Positions 53,838 through 62,490 of a DNA stretch of 64,000 nucleotides are shown here, in pieces. The stretch's first letter is position 1; each line of letters opens with the position of its first letter. The position numbers and the translations under genes were made by a program. Under the pieces are notes generated by a model. That model worked only from the letters and a program-made list of their open reading frames with translations, searched no databases and was not told the origin of the DNA. Origin of the DNA: Flectobacillus sp. BAB-3569 (GTDB lineage Bacteria > Bacteroidota > Bacteroidia > Cytophagales > Spirosomataceae); contig NZ_NJFZ01000006.1 in NCBI RefSeq assembly GCF_002270355.1, forward strand, positions 186,001-250,000, read 5' to 3'.

Positions 53838-55199
53838 ATGCAAGGCTATATTGAGCAAAATAAAGAGAAGTTTTTGAATGAACTTCTTGATTTATTGAGA
53901 ATTCCATCGGTGAGTGCCGATTCAAAATTTAAGGGTGATGTACGTAAAGCAGCAGAATTTGTAGCCGAAAAAATACAGGTTGCAGGAGCTGATTTAGTAG
54001 AGATATGCGAAACGGCGGGTCATCCTATCGTTTTTGGTCAAAAAATCATCGATGAAACCCTTCCAACCGTGTTGGTATATGGTCACTACGATGTACAACC
54101 AGCTGACCCTTACGAATTGTGGAATTCTCCTCCATTTGAGCCAGTAGTAAAGGATGGTAAAATCTATGCTCGTGGAGCTTGTGATGACAAAGGCCAGTTT
54201 TATATGCATATCAAAGCTTTTGAAGCTATGATGGCAACAAACGCTTTGCCATGCAATGTGAAATTTATGATTGAAGGCGAAGAAGAAATCGGTTCGGATA
54301 ACCTTGGTATCTTTGTAGCGGCAAATAAGGATAGATTGAAAGCAGATGTTATCTTAATTTCGGATACCGCTATTATCGCTAATGATACGCCATCTATTGA
54401 TGTTGGTTTGAGAGGATTGAGTTATCTTGAGGTTGAAGTAACTGGAGCGAACCGTGACTTGCATTCGGGTGTATATGGAGGTGCAGTAGCAAACCCAATC
54501 AATGTGTTGAGTAAAATGATTGCTTCGTTGCATGATGAAAATAATCATATCACTATCCCAACATTTTACGATGATGTGCTAGATTTGACAGCAGAGGAGC
54601 GTGCAGCAATGGCTCAAACACCATTCAATTTGGATGCATATAAAGAAGATTTAGCGATTGATGAAGTATATGGCGAAACAGGTTATTCGACTATCGAGCG
54701 TGCTTCAATTCGTCCTACACTTGATGTAAATGGTATTTGGGGTGGTTATATAGGAGAAGGAGCTAAAACAGTTTTACCTTCTAAAGCATACGCTAAAATT
54801 TCGATGCGTTTAGTACCAAACCAACAATCAGATAAAATTACAGCGTTGTTTACTAAACATTTTGAATCTATTGCACCAGCGGGTGTTCAAGTGAAAGTTC
54901 GTCCTCATCATGGAGGAGAACCTTATGTAACACCAACTAATTCAATTGAATATTTGGCAGCAGAAAAAGCAATGGAGGAAGCATTTGGTAAAAAGCCTGT
55001 TCCTACACGTGGAGGAGGAAGTATTCCAATTGTGGCTTTATTTGAAAAAGAGTTGCAAGTAAAAACGGTTTTGATGGGCTTTGGACTTGACTCTGATGCG
55101 ATTCACTCGCCAAATGAGCATTATGGCTTATTCAATTTTTACAAAGGAATAGAAACAATTCCGTTGTTCTTTAAATATTACGCAGAAATGGCTCAATAA
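53838..55199 (+). CDS. M20-family metallodipeptidase
   Basis: The 453-residue protein matches the M20 dipeptidase/ArgE-type group. Metal-ligand motifs include VLVYGHYDVQPADP, RGACDDKGQFYMHI, EGEEEIGSDNL and, near the end, GFGLDSDAIHSPNEHYGL. The dimerisation domain lies around residues 190-320. No signal peptide is visible, so it is probably cytoplasmic and releases amino acids from dipeptides. Confidence 0.95.
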   Translation: MQGYIEQNKEKFLNELLDLLRIPSVSADSKFKGDVRKAAEFVAEKIQVAGADLVEICETAGHPIVFGQKIIDETLPTVLVYGHYDVQPADPYELWNSPPFEPVVKDGKIYARGACDDKGQFYMHIKAFEAMMATNALPCNVKFMIEGEEEIGSDNLGIFVAANKDRLKADVILISDTAIIANDTPSIDVGLRGLSYLEVEVTGANRDLHSGVYGGAVANPINVLSKMIASLHDENNHITIPTFYDDVLDLTAEERAAMAQTPFNLDAYKEDLAIDEVYGETGYSTIERASIRPTLDVNGIWGGYIGEGAKTVLPSKAYAKISMRLVPNQQSDKITALFTKHFESIAPAGVQVKVRPHHGGEPYVTPTNSIEYLAAEKAMEEAFGKKPVPTRGGGSIPIVALFEKELQVKTVLMGFGLDSDAIHSPNEHYGLFNFYKGIETIPLFFKYYAEMAQ

Positions 55200-55227
55200 T
55201 GAGCCCACAAGGGCTTTGTTTTGTTGT
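55200..55227 (+). terminator. Short terminator after the dipeptidase gene
   Basis: AGCCC (55202-55206) pairs with GGGCT (55211-55215), followed by TTGTTTTGTTG. The stem is short. Confidence 0.55.
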
Positions 55228-55338
55228 ATCGGTAGTGTTTGACCTTAAACAAAAGATGAGCTCTTACAGAAGAAAAACAAATTTTTAGTTTAAAGTAAAG
55301 AGTTGGACCTCGATAGCTAAAAACTAAATTTAAGGAGG

Positions 55339-55550
55339 TATTAAGTTGGTGGGTAAAATAAAATTTAAGGAGGTATTAAGTTGGTGGGTAAAATAAAATT
55401 TAAGCTTTCAGGTAATGGCTTTCGGCGGTGGGCTTTGAAAAAAGCATGTGTGGTTATTAAAAAACATTTTAACAATCTTTGCCTTGTGCCTGTTGCCTTG
55501 TCCCTAAAATAAAAAAACTTAAATGTAATTTTGCCCACAACTTACGGCCG
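55339..55550. repeat. Intergenic element family B, copy 4, with duplicated left end
   Basis: The left end TTAAGTTGGTGGGTAAAA is present twice in direct repeat, about 37 bp apart. The right end (CTTAAATGTAATTTTGCCC, then ACAACTTA) is its inverted partner. GCCTTGT, GCCTGTT, GCCTTGT heptads lie inside. The right end contains TAATTTTG (55526-55533), a -7-like match. Confidence 0.78.
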
Positions 55551-55595
55551 AATATGATTGAGTCAATTTAGTAGGTAAAATAATGGTTATTTAAA

Positions 55596-55768
55596 ATTTT
55601 CAACTATTTCAGATTTGGGATTTCTGATGTCGGCAATAAAGTAGAATGACTATATTTTTTACAAAATATTGAAGCTTACACTTCCGAAATCCAACATCCA
55701 ATATCCGAAATAAACAGTTTTTATAATCGTTCGTTTAGTACTAATTCACAATTCAGCACTAATACTTA
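55596..55768. repeat. Intergenic element family A, copy 3 (core inverted)
   Basis: The core (TTACACTTCCGAAATCC, AACATCCAATATCCGAAA) is the reverse complement of copies 1 and 2. The right tail (AATTCAC, AATTCAG, CACTAAT, ACTTAA) matches copy 2's tail in heptad steps. It lies directly after element B copy 4, so two families are adjacent here. Confidence 0.7.
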
Positions 55769-55879
55769 ATTGCCACTTTGTACAATATCGTTCCATTCGA
55801 TACTATAGCGGTTTAGGAGTGGGAATCTATTTCAAACCCTTCAAGAAGAAACAGACCCAATATTTTGTTTTGTAAAACT

Positions 55880-56716
55880 ATGTCACAAGAAATCAACTTA
55901 GAAACACTCACAACCGAGGCAAGCTCAAAATATAATAATCTCGACGAAATGTCTATTACGACCATTTTGGAAGGTATTAACAATGAAGATAAAACAGTAC
56001 CCCATGCTGTGGAGAAGGCTATTCCGCAAATTGAGGCCTTAGTTAGCCAAATTGTCCCAAGGATGAAACAAGGCGGTCGCCTGTTTTATATTGGAGCAGG
56101 TACTAGTGGCAGATTAGGTATCGTAGATGCCTCAGAATGTCCTCCAACCTTTGGTGTTCCTTTTGACTTGGTTATTGGTATCATTGCAGGTGGCGATACT
56201 GCTATTCGTAAGGCTGTTGAGTATGCCGAAGATGATGAAGAACAAGCTTGGAAGGATCTTGAACAGTATGATATCAATGAGTTAGATACAGTAGTAGGAA
56301 TTGCGGCTTCGGGTCGTACTCCTTATGTGATTGGTGGTCTTCGTACTGCTCGCAATAATGGTGTATTGACTGGTTCGGTTTCTTGTAACATAGGAAGTGA
56401 GATTTCAAAAGAAGCAGAATTTCCTATCGAAGTGGTCGTAGGTCCAGAATTTGTAACAGGTAGTACACGTATGAAATCAGGTACAGCACAAAAGCTGATT
56501 CTTAATATGATTTCGACCTCGGTAATGATACAACTAGGACGCATTCGTGGTAATAAAATGGTAGATATGCAATTGAGCAACCATAAATTAGTGGCACGAG
56601 CTGAAAATATGATTATCAGAGAATTAGGCGTTGACAAAGCCCTCGCTGAAACCCTCTTACAAGAGCACGGAAGTGTTCGTAAGGCAATAGATGCTTATCG
56701 TTCTTCTTTGCGTTAA
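55880..56716 (+). CDS. murQ: N-acetylmuramic acid 6-phosphate etherase
   Basis: MurQ cleaves the lactyl ether of MurNAc-6-phosphate, giving GlcNAc-6-phosphate and lactate, in cell wall recycling. The 278-residue protein has a SIS domain with GRLFYIGAGTSGRLGIVDASECPPTFG, VGIAASGRTPYVIGGL and VTGSTRMKSGTAQK, all family hallmarks. The ATG at 55880 is preferred over a TTG 15 bp earlier. Recycling partners such as a transporter or kinase are not adjacent. Confidence 0.96.
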   Translation: MSQEINLETLTTEASSKYNNLDEMSITTILEGINNEDKTVPHAVEKAIPQIEALVSQIVPRMKQGGRLFYIGAGTSGRLGIVDASECPPTFGVPFDLVIGIIAGGDTAIRKAVEYAEDDEEQAWKDLEQYDINELDTVVGIAASGRTPYVIGGLRTARNNGVLTGSVSCNIGSEISKEAEFPIEVVVGPEFVTGSTRMKSGTAQKLILNMISTSVMIQLGRIRGNKMVDMQLSNHKLVARAENMIIRELGVDKALAETLLQEHGSVRKAIDAYRSSLR

Positions 56717-57080
56717 CAAACCATTAACAACGAGCTCAGTACTTTTGGCTTAATATTGTCGTTGAAAGAGTATAGAAAAAATTTAAGAAGTACCATTATA
56801 AGGTTTTTTGAAGTGATAGGGCGTTTATCTTGTAAACAACAAAGTTCAATTTTAAGTTTATGACCTAAAACCTAATGCTTGTATCTCTATTTAAGTAGCT
56901 TTCTACATTAAATTTTACCGAAAAATCAAGAAACACATAGGTAATGATAAATAAATCATCTTTTTGTCTTTATTTTGTATTTCGAGAAGATTGGTAAAAT
57001 AATATTTGGTGATATGCTTACTATCTTAAATTTTATTTTACTTTATTATACAATTCCTTAAGAAACCCTTTGAATTACAA
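56717..57080. other. A+T-rich intergenic region upstream of the cytochrome gene
   Basis: About 360 bp with no gene, strong hairpin or full promoter match that I can see. Confidence 0.4.
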
Positions 57081-57404
57081 ATGAAAAAAGTTGTTTTGAG
57101 CTCTCTAATACTTGCTGCATTTGCCATCAATGCAAAAGCAGAAGATTTCCCAGAAGACATCAAACCATTGATGACTAAATATACTTGTACTGCTTGTCAC
57201 AAAGTAGATACTCGTTTGGTGGGTCCAGCTTACACAGATGTTGCTAAGAAAAAATATACTAACGAGAAAATCGTTGAATTAATCGCTAATCCAAAGCCAT
57301 CTAACTGGCCTGGTTATCCTCCAATGGCAGCGATGAAAAACGTTCCAAAAGACGATGCTATCAAAATCGCTACTTGGATTAACTCGTTGAGAAAGAAGAA
57401 ATAA
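57081..57404 (+). CDS. Small periplasmic c-type cytochrome
   Basis: The 107-residue protein has a signal peptide (KKVVLSSLILAAFAINAKA) and one haem-binding CxxCH (C36, C39, H40). A later methionine in GYPPMAAMKN is the likely sixth ligand. The size and the DVAKKKYTNEKIVELIANP middle fit the c551/c8-like class I cytochromes that shuttle electrons in the periplasm. A strong terminator follows. Confidence 0.93.
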   Translation: MKKVVLSSLILAAFAINAKAEDFPEDIKPLMTKYTCTACHKVDTRLVGPAYTDVAKKKYTNEKIVELIANPKPSNWPGYPPMAAMKNVPKDDAIKIATWINSLRKKK

Positions 57405-57420
57405 GAATTTTACAATTCTG

Positions 57421-57466
57421 TAAAAAACCTTGGTAATGTCATCATTATCAAGGTTTTTTGTTTTTA
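57421..57466 (+). terminator. Rho-independent terminator after the cytochrome gene
   Basis: AAAAAACCTTG pairs with CAAGGTTTTTT, with a further inner pairing (GTAAT/ATTAT-like), followed by GTTTTTA. Confidence 0.88.
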
Positions 57467-57585
57467 GGGCGCTAAATTATTGGAAAGTACAACTAATGGT
57501 CTCTTTTTTGTGTTATGATAAAAATCACTCTGTAGAATTTAAAAACTAGGAGAGAGGCCAAGGTTTATATCTAATCGCTACGACT

Positions 57586-57876
57586 ATGCACAAATATCAG
57601 GTAATTTTTCAATTTGAACTTGACGAGGAGCTACTCTCAAAAGTACCTCAACATCGTAACTTTATAGGAGAGTTGATTCAGAAAGGAATTATAGATTCGT
57701 ATGCGATTTCGGCAGAGTCGACCCAAGGCTGGATTGTGATGAATGCTAATAGTAAGAAAGAAGTGCTACAAACTTTAGAGAAATCGCCCATATATCACAA
57801 GTGGGTTGTAGAAGTCGAACAACTGGTAATTTATGATTCTCAGTTGTATCGTTTTCCAAAGCTTGTTATGAACTAA
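57586..57876 (+). CDS. Small YCII/muconolactone isomerase-like protein
   Basis: The 96-residue protein has a ferredoxin-like alpha-beta pattern (YQVIFQFELDEELLSKVPQH, FIGELIQKGIIDSYAISAES, GWIVMNANSKKEVLQTLEKS). It resembles YCII-related or muconolactone isomerase-like stand-alone domains, but key residues cannot be checked without alignment. No signal peptide. Function unknown. Confidence 0.65.
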   Translation: MHKYQVIFQFELDEELLSKVPQHRNFIGELIQKGIIDSYAISAESTQGWIVMNANSKKEVLQTLEKSPIYHKWVVEVEQLVIYDSQLYRFPKLVMN

Positions 57877-57999
57877 TAGTCATAAGTAAGAAGACGTTAT
57901 TAGTTAACAGTATATCAGTTATTATAGTACACTCGTACTCAAAAAATATTTTCGATTTTTACCTCAGAGATACTTTTGATTTAATCTTTCATGCTACAT

Positions 58000-58045
58000 A
58001 AAAATAAAGGAGTGATAGACTTGGTCTATCACTCCTTTATTTTAT
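58000..58045. terminator. Strong bidirectional terminator (20-bp stem)
   Basis: AAAATAAAGGAGTGATAGAC (58001-58020) pairs perfectly with its complement at 58024-58043 around a 3-nt loop. It ends the minus-strand DUF5606 gene and can serve the small plus-strand gene too. Confidence 0.92.
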
Positions 58046-58062
58046 AATTTTTTCAATAACGA

Positions 58063-58491
58063 CTATTGAGCAGCAGTTTCTGTTTTAACCTCGAATGCTT
58101 CTGGCAAGTTTTTCAAAAGTGTATTGAACCAGTTGATGATTTTCTTTACATCAGAAGGGTAAACACGCTCACGATCAAAGTCAGGAGCAACTTCACCTAA
58201 AATTGCGTATAGTTCTTCGTCTGAGGCAGTTTTTGTATTTAATTCAACACCTTCGTTATATTTTTCTTTAAGAGCAAAGAAAATGTCAGCCAAAGGAACT
58301 GAACTATCTTGATGATCAGACATATATACTGAAATATCTTTCAAAACTGATACGCGAGCATTAGCTCCTACCACAGAACGTTCTTTTTTTCCATCAAGGC
58401 TTTCTACGATAACGCCAGTACGAGTAGGTTTTAAAATTCTGTATAATCCGCTTTTACCTGAAATATTAGCTACTTCTTTTAGTAATTCCAT
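58063..58491 (-). CDS. DUF5606 domain protein
   Basis: The 142-residue protein matches the Bacteroidota-specific DUF5606 pattern: an N-terminal strand-rich SH3-like part (LKEVANISGKSGLYRILKPTRTGVIVESLDGKKE, shown in pieces by its conserved ISGK and VESLDG) and a C-terminal helical part (YPSDVKKIINWFNTLL). No signal peptide, so cytoplasmic. Function unknown. It is about 100 bp downstream of engB on the same strand but has its own promoter candidate. Confidence 0.88.
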   Translation of the reverse strand: MELLKEVANISGKSGLYRILKPTRTGVIVESLDGKKERSVVGANARVSVLKDISVYMSDHQDSSVPLADIFFALKEKYNEGVELNTKTASDEELYAILGEVAPDFDRERVYPSDVKKIINWFNTLLKNLPEAFEVKTETAAQ

Positions 58492-58516
58492 ATGATATCT
58501 TAATAATTTGTTTTTA

Positions 58517-58544
58517 CAAAATTAGTTATTTAAGGCTTTGACAA
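58517..58544 (-). promoter_or_regulatory. Candidate promoter of the DUF5606 gene
   Basis: On the minus strand TAATTTTG (58517-58524) has a TTG (58542-58544) 17 bp upstream. The 5' UTR would be under 25 nt. Confidence 0.5.
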
Positions 58545-58593
58545 GTGTACTTGTTGTGAGTATTTCGTGAAAAAGGCCTAAAATTATTCTCAA

Positions 58594-59196
58594 TTATGGC
58601 TTAAAGCCTTGATTTAGCTCATCTATATAGGCTAAGATTTCCTCCCGACCAGTCCCATTAACGGACGAAGTCACAAAATATTGCGGCATTTCTTCCCATG
58701 TTTCTAGCATGATTTGTTCATAAATGGCAAGATTTTTATTTACCGCAGTGTTTGAAAGTTTGTCAGCTTTTGTAAATACAATACAAAATGGAAGTCCATT
58801 TTCTCCAAGTTTTTGCATAAACTCAACGTCCACTTTCTGTGGCTCATGTCTTACATCGATCAGTACAAAAGTACATACAAGGTTGGTTCTGAGGGTAAGA
58901 TACTCATTAATCATTTTTTCAAACTTCTCACGCTCCACTTTGCTCACCTTTGCATAGCCGTAGCCTGGCAAATCGACTAAGTACCAATCTTCATTAATAA
59001 AAAAGTGATTGATAAGTTGTGTTTTTCCTGGAGTTTGGGATGTTTTAGCAAGGTTCTTTTTTCTAACAATGCTATTGATAAGAGATGACTTTCCTACGTT
59101 GGATCTTCCGATAAAGGCATATTCAGGCTTATCAGGCTTAGGACATTGCTGATAAGTGGAATTACTCATTAAAAAAGACGCTTGATTGATTTTCAT
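58594..59196 (-). CDS. engB: Ribosome biogenesis GTPase EngB (YsxC/YihA)
   Basis: The 200-residue TRAFAC GTPase has the P-loop GRSNVGKSS (G30-S38), the switch II DLPGYGYAKV and the base-specificity FTKADKL motif. It helps assemble the large ribosomal subunit. The length is standard for the family, and the start is set by conservation of the KINQASFLMSN N-terminus. Confidence 0.96.
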   Translation of the reverse strand: MKINQASFLMSNSTYQQCPKPDKPEYAFIGRSNVGKSSLINSIVRKKNLAKTSQTPGKTQLINHFFINEDWYLVDLPGYGYAKVSKVEREKFEKMINEYLTLRTNLVCTFVLIDVRHEPQKVDVEFMQKLGENGLPFCIVFTKADKLSNTAVNKNLAIYEQIMLETWEEMPQYFVTSSVNGTGREEILAYIDELNQGFKP

Positions 59197-59439
59197 GGCG
59201 CTAAAATTTATGGTGAAAAGCGATAAGCTCCTCTTTTTTTAAATTATGAATTTACTAAGTCTAGCATTTTGCAAGAAATAGTAATATATTAGCACAAATA
59301 ATGCCCTCTCAGGGTGTCTTTGTGTCAAATAAGTTTGTTAGTTTTAACAAACATCCGCAAATTTACACAATTTTAATTATCCGCTCTCTTACTCTACATA
59401 TAAGAGTTAATTGTAAAATATAGTGACAGATGGGATTTG

Positions 59440-59460
59440 ATTACGTCTATATGACGTAAT
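59440..59460. promoter_or_regulatory. Perfect palindrome upstream of the repeat-protein gene
   Basis: ATTACGTC (59440-59447) and GACGTAAT (59453-59460) form an 8-bp dyad with a 5-nt centre, about 50 bp upstream of a -7 element. This is the size and position of a dimeric regulator's operator. Confidence 0.5.
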
Positions 59461-59511
59461 TGTTGGTGACGTGGTGTATTAATGTCACTTTTTTTTTATT
59501 GTAACGACACG

Positions 59512-59519
59512 TAAATTTG
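59512..59519 (+). promoter_or_regulatory. -7 promoter element of the repeat-protein gene
   Basis: TAAATTTG matches TAnnTTTG. Transcription would start near 59526, giving a 5' UTR of about 30 nt. The -33 region is T-rich but lacks a clear TTTG. Confidence 0.55.
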
Positions 59520-59556
59520 TTATTAAATCCTTAACACCTGATAAATTTTTCTAACC

Positions 59557-61773
59557 ATGAAGAAAAATTACTATTCGCTATTGTTAACGATAGCAACCCT
59601 AAGTACGGTCTCGACGGCAGTTGACGCCCAAAATGACCTACCGCCTAACGCTGTTAATGGCAAGTGTTATGCGAAATGTTTGAAGCCAGCGCAATTTACC
59701 ACTAAGTCACAACAATTTGTATCTAAAGAAGCAGGCAAAACTTTATCAGTAGTGCCTGCAGTATTAGGTACAGAAACAAAATCGATTGTTGTAAAAGAAG
59801 CGGCAAAACGCTTAGAAGTAGTTCCTGCTGCTTACAAAACAGTATCGGAGCAAGTATTGGTAAAAGAAGCAGGCAAAACAGTTACAGTAATTCCTGCGGT
59901 TTACAAAACAGAAACAGAAACCATCTTAGTAAAAGAGGCTTCTAAGAAACTGGAAGTTGTACCTGCACAGTACAAAACAGTAACAGAACAAGTATTTGTA
60001 GGCGGATGTCCAACTGGCTCTTATATGGCTGGTTCATGGGATAATCAACGCAGATCTTTTGTTCGTCCGGATGGTTCTGAATTAACAGGCTCTCCATGTA
60101 AAAAATTAGAAGTAGTACCAGCTGTATTGAAAACTGAAACAGAACAATACGTAGCTAAACCTGCTTCAAAAAGCTACACTGTGATTCCTGCAGTGTACAA
60201 AACTGAAACAGAAAAATATGTGGTGAAGCCTGCATATTCTCGCTTGGAAGTAGTTCCTGCAGAGTTTAAAACTGTTACAGAAACAATCTTGGTGAAAGAA
60301 GCGTCTAAAGTGTTGACGGTAATTCCTGGAACTTTCAAAAAAGTAACAGAGAAGCGTTTAACAAAAGAAGCTTCAAAAACTTTGACTCCAAATGCCTTTA
60401 CTTACAAGACTGTAACCGAGCAAGTATTGGTAAAAGAAGCTTCTAAAAAATTGGAAGTTGTTCCTGCTCAATATAAAACTGTAACTGAGCAAGTATTAGT
60501 AAAAGAAGCTACTACTGCTTTGGTGACAACCCCTCCTGTGTACGAAACAGTTACTGAAAAAGTAAAAATTCGTGATGAATATACAAAATACGAAAAAGGT
60601 AAAGCTGATCCATCATGTTTGTCTGCTAACCCTGATGACTGTCGTATCTTGTGTCTTGTAACAGTTCCTGCTGAATACAAAACAATTACTAAGCAAGTAT
60701 TGAAAACTCCAGCGGGTACTAAAGAAGTAGTAACTCCAGCACAATACACTACCATCACTCGTCAGATTTTGGCTTCTCCTGCTACTGTGAAGGAAACTGT
60801 AATTCCTGCTGAATACAAAACTTTCTCAAAGCAAGTATTGGTGGCTCCTGCTGACTTAGCTTCTTCTAAAGATGTAGTTGCTGAATACGAAACTTATACA
60901 AAAGAGGTTGTAGACCAACCTGCTAGAGTTGTAGAAAAAGAAATTCCTGCTGAATACAAAACTATCAGCAAAACTGTAATTGCAAAGTCTGCTTCAACTC
61001 GTGAAACAGCTATTGCTGCAGAGTATGCTTCGGTTACTAAACAAGTTTTGGTGAAAGATGCAGAGGTAAAAGAGCAAGTGATTCCAGCTGTGTATGCTAC
61101 TCGTACAAAACAAGTAGTAGGCACGCCAGCAAAATCTGTTGAAATTGATGTTCCTACGCCTTGTGTAGCGCCTGGTACTACGCCAAATGCTGCTGTAGCA
61201 AGCATCAAACTTCCAAACGGACAAAGCTGCTACCAAGTATTGACGAAGCAAATTGTTGCTGCTCCTGCTTCTACACGTGAAGTGGTAATTCCAGCAGTAT
61301 ATGCTACTCGCCAAAAACAAGTATTGGTATCTCCAGCTACGACTAAAGTTGTTGAAACTCCAGCTCAATACGAAACACGTGTTCGTCAGTTGTTAGCAGC
61401 TCAAGCTACTACTAAAGAAACCGAAATTCCTGCTGAGTCAAAAACTTATACTCGTACTGTAGTTAAGTCTGCGGCAAAAACTACGGAAAAAACAATTCCT
61501 GCTGAGTATGGCTCTTTCGTAACTACTACTAAAGTGGCTGACAATATGTACGCGGATTGGGTAGAAGTAATTTGTGGTAACAAATTGACTGTTGAAAAAA
61601 TTATCCAAATCCAACGTGCTTTGAAAGTTAAAGGTTACGACCCAGGTCCTATCGATGATGTAATTGGACCAAGAACTCGTGCTGCCTTGACTCAATTCCA
61701 GAAAGATAACAACCTTCCATTGGGTAATATCAATATCGAAACATTGAAAGCCTTAGGCTTGAACGATAACTAA
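59557..61773 (+). CDS. Large repeat protein with C-terminal peptidoglycan-binding domain
   Basis: The 738-residue protein has a signal peptide (ending VDAQ) and then more than twenty 22-24-residue repeats of the form PAxYKTVTEQVLVKEASKxL. Short cysteine-bearing inserts interrupt them (GKCYAKC, VGGCPTGS with SPCKK, DPSCLSANPDDCRILC, PTPCVAPG with GQSCYQ). The last 64 residues are a PG_binding_1 domain (VEKIIQIQRALKVKGYDPG, then IGPRTRAALTQFQ). It is probably an envelope protein anchored to the cell wall by its tail. The repeats look beta-rich and I recognise no named family for them. Confidence 0.85.
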   Translation: MKKNYYSLLLTIATLSTVSTAVDAQNDLPPNAVNGKCYAKCLKPAQFTTKSQQFVSKEAGKTLSVVPAVLGTETKSIVVKEAAKRLEVVPAAYKTVSEQVLVKEAGKTVTVIPAVYKTETETILVKEASKKLEVVPAQYKTVTEQVFVGGCPTGSYMAGSWDNQRRSFVRPDGSELTGSPCKKLEVVPAVLKTETEQYVAKPASKSYTVIPAVYKTETEKYVVKPAYSRLEVVPAEFKTVTETILVKEASKVLTVIPGTFKKVTEKRLTKEASKTLTPNAFTYKTVTEQVLVKEASKKLEVVPAQYKTVTEQVLVKEATTALVTTPPVYETVTEKVKIRDEYTKYEKGKADPSCLSANPDDCRILCLVTVPAEYKTITKQVLKTPAGTKEVVTPAQYTTITRQILASPATVKETVIPAEYKTFSKQVLVAPADLASSKDVVAEYETYTKEVVDQPARVVEKEIPAEYKTISKTVIAKSASTRETAIAAEYASVTKQVLVKDAEVKEQVIPAVYATRTKQVVGTPAKSVEIDVPTPCVAPGTTPNAAVASIKLPNGQSCYQVLTKQIVAAPASTREVVIPAVYATRQKQVLVSPATTKVVETPAQYETRVRQLLAAQATTKETEIPAESKTYTRTVVKSAAKTTEKTIPAEYGSFVTTTKVADNMYADWVEVICGNKLTVEKIIQIQRALKVKGYDPGPIDDVIGPRTRAALTQFQKDNNLPLGNINIETLKALGLNDN

Positions 61774-61799
61774 CAGGGATTTAAGGATTTTAATAGCAT

Positions 61800-61829
61800 A
61801 GCTCCGTAGCAACACTACGGAGCTTTTTG
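61800..61829 (+). terminator. Rho-independent terminator after the repeat-protein gene
   Basis: GCTCCGTAG (61801-61809) pairs with CTACGGAGC (61815-61823) around a 5-nt loop, followed by five T. Confidence 0.92.
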
Positions 61830-61917
61830 CGTTATAAAAGGCAAGCATCGGCATACAAAGGTTTCTTAAAATTTGTATTTTGATGAACAATACTATTTTA
61901 TTTTGACATTCACTTCT

Positions 61918-62367
61918 ATGAAATTGTTTTCTTTGATATCAAGCTTGTTGTTGTTTCTGAACCATTCATTAAAAGCTCAGGATAAGGTAACGCCTATTGA
62001 TAATATCCTAGAGGCAACGTTTTTTCAAGGAACCTACCAAGAAGTATTACTTGAAGCAAAAAAGTTACACAAGCCTATCTTTCTTACTTTTTCGGCCAGT
62101 TGGTGTCAACCTTGTCAAAAGCTTGAAGCAGAAAGTTTCTCACAACAAGAGGTAGCTTCTGTATTAAGCTTAAGATATATTGCCAAAATAGTAGATGTAG
62201 AACAATTTGTGGGTATGGATGTGGCTGATATCTATAAAGTTTCAGAATATCCTATTACTATTATTTTGGATGAAAGAGGCAAAGAGCTAGAACGACTCAA
62301 AGGTTTTTTCCCTCCTGAATATCTGATAAAAACCTTGTTGAAATACAAAAAGACCACCTCGAAATAG
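61918..62367 (+). CDS. Exported thioredoxin-family protein
   Basis: The ATG at 61918 starts a signal peptide (KLFSLISSLLLFLNHSLKAQ). A TTG 45 bp upstream is less likely. The domain has the WCQPC active site in FSASWCQPCQKLEAE and the cis-proline region SEYPITIILDERG. The non-GP CxxC spacing (QP) suggests a periplasmic reductase or thiol-disulfide exchange protein of the DsbD-gamma/thioredoxin_7 kind. It ends about 120 bp before hemE. Confidence 0.9.
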   Translation: MKLFSLISSLLLFLNHSLKAQDKVTPIDNILEATFFQGTYQEVLLEAKKLHKPIFLTFSASWCQPCQKLEAESFSQQEVASVLSLRYIAKIVDVEQFVGMDVADIYKVSEYPITIILDERGKELERLKGFFPPEYLIKTLLKYKKTTSK

Positions 62368-62418
62368 GATTCTTTGAGTTTATCTTCTTTTTCAAAATCC
62401 CATACCGAAATATTGCCG

Positions 62419-62426
62419 TATATTTG
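62419..62426 (+). promoter_or_regulatory. -7 promoter element of hemE within a dyad
   Basis: TATATTTG matches TAnnTTTG. It lies at the centre of an imperfect dyad, ATATTGCCG/CGGTAATAT (about 62410-62435), which could be an operator. Confidence 0.48.
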
Positions 62427-62490
62427 CGGTAATATTATACGAGCCAGCCTACTATGACATACATATCAAGGCACTCGAATTGCTGAATCA

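Noticed and set aside
60894-61208. Long antisense ORFs within the repeat-protein gene
   Set aside because: They are opposite-strand images of the repetitive codons, which avoid stops on both strands; the plus-strand frame has the signal peptide and PG-binding domain.
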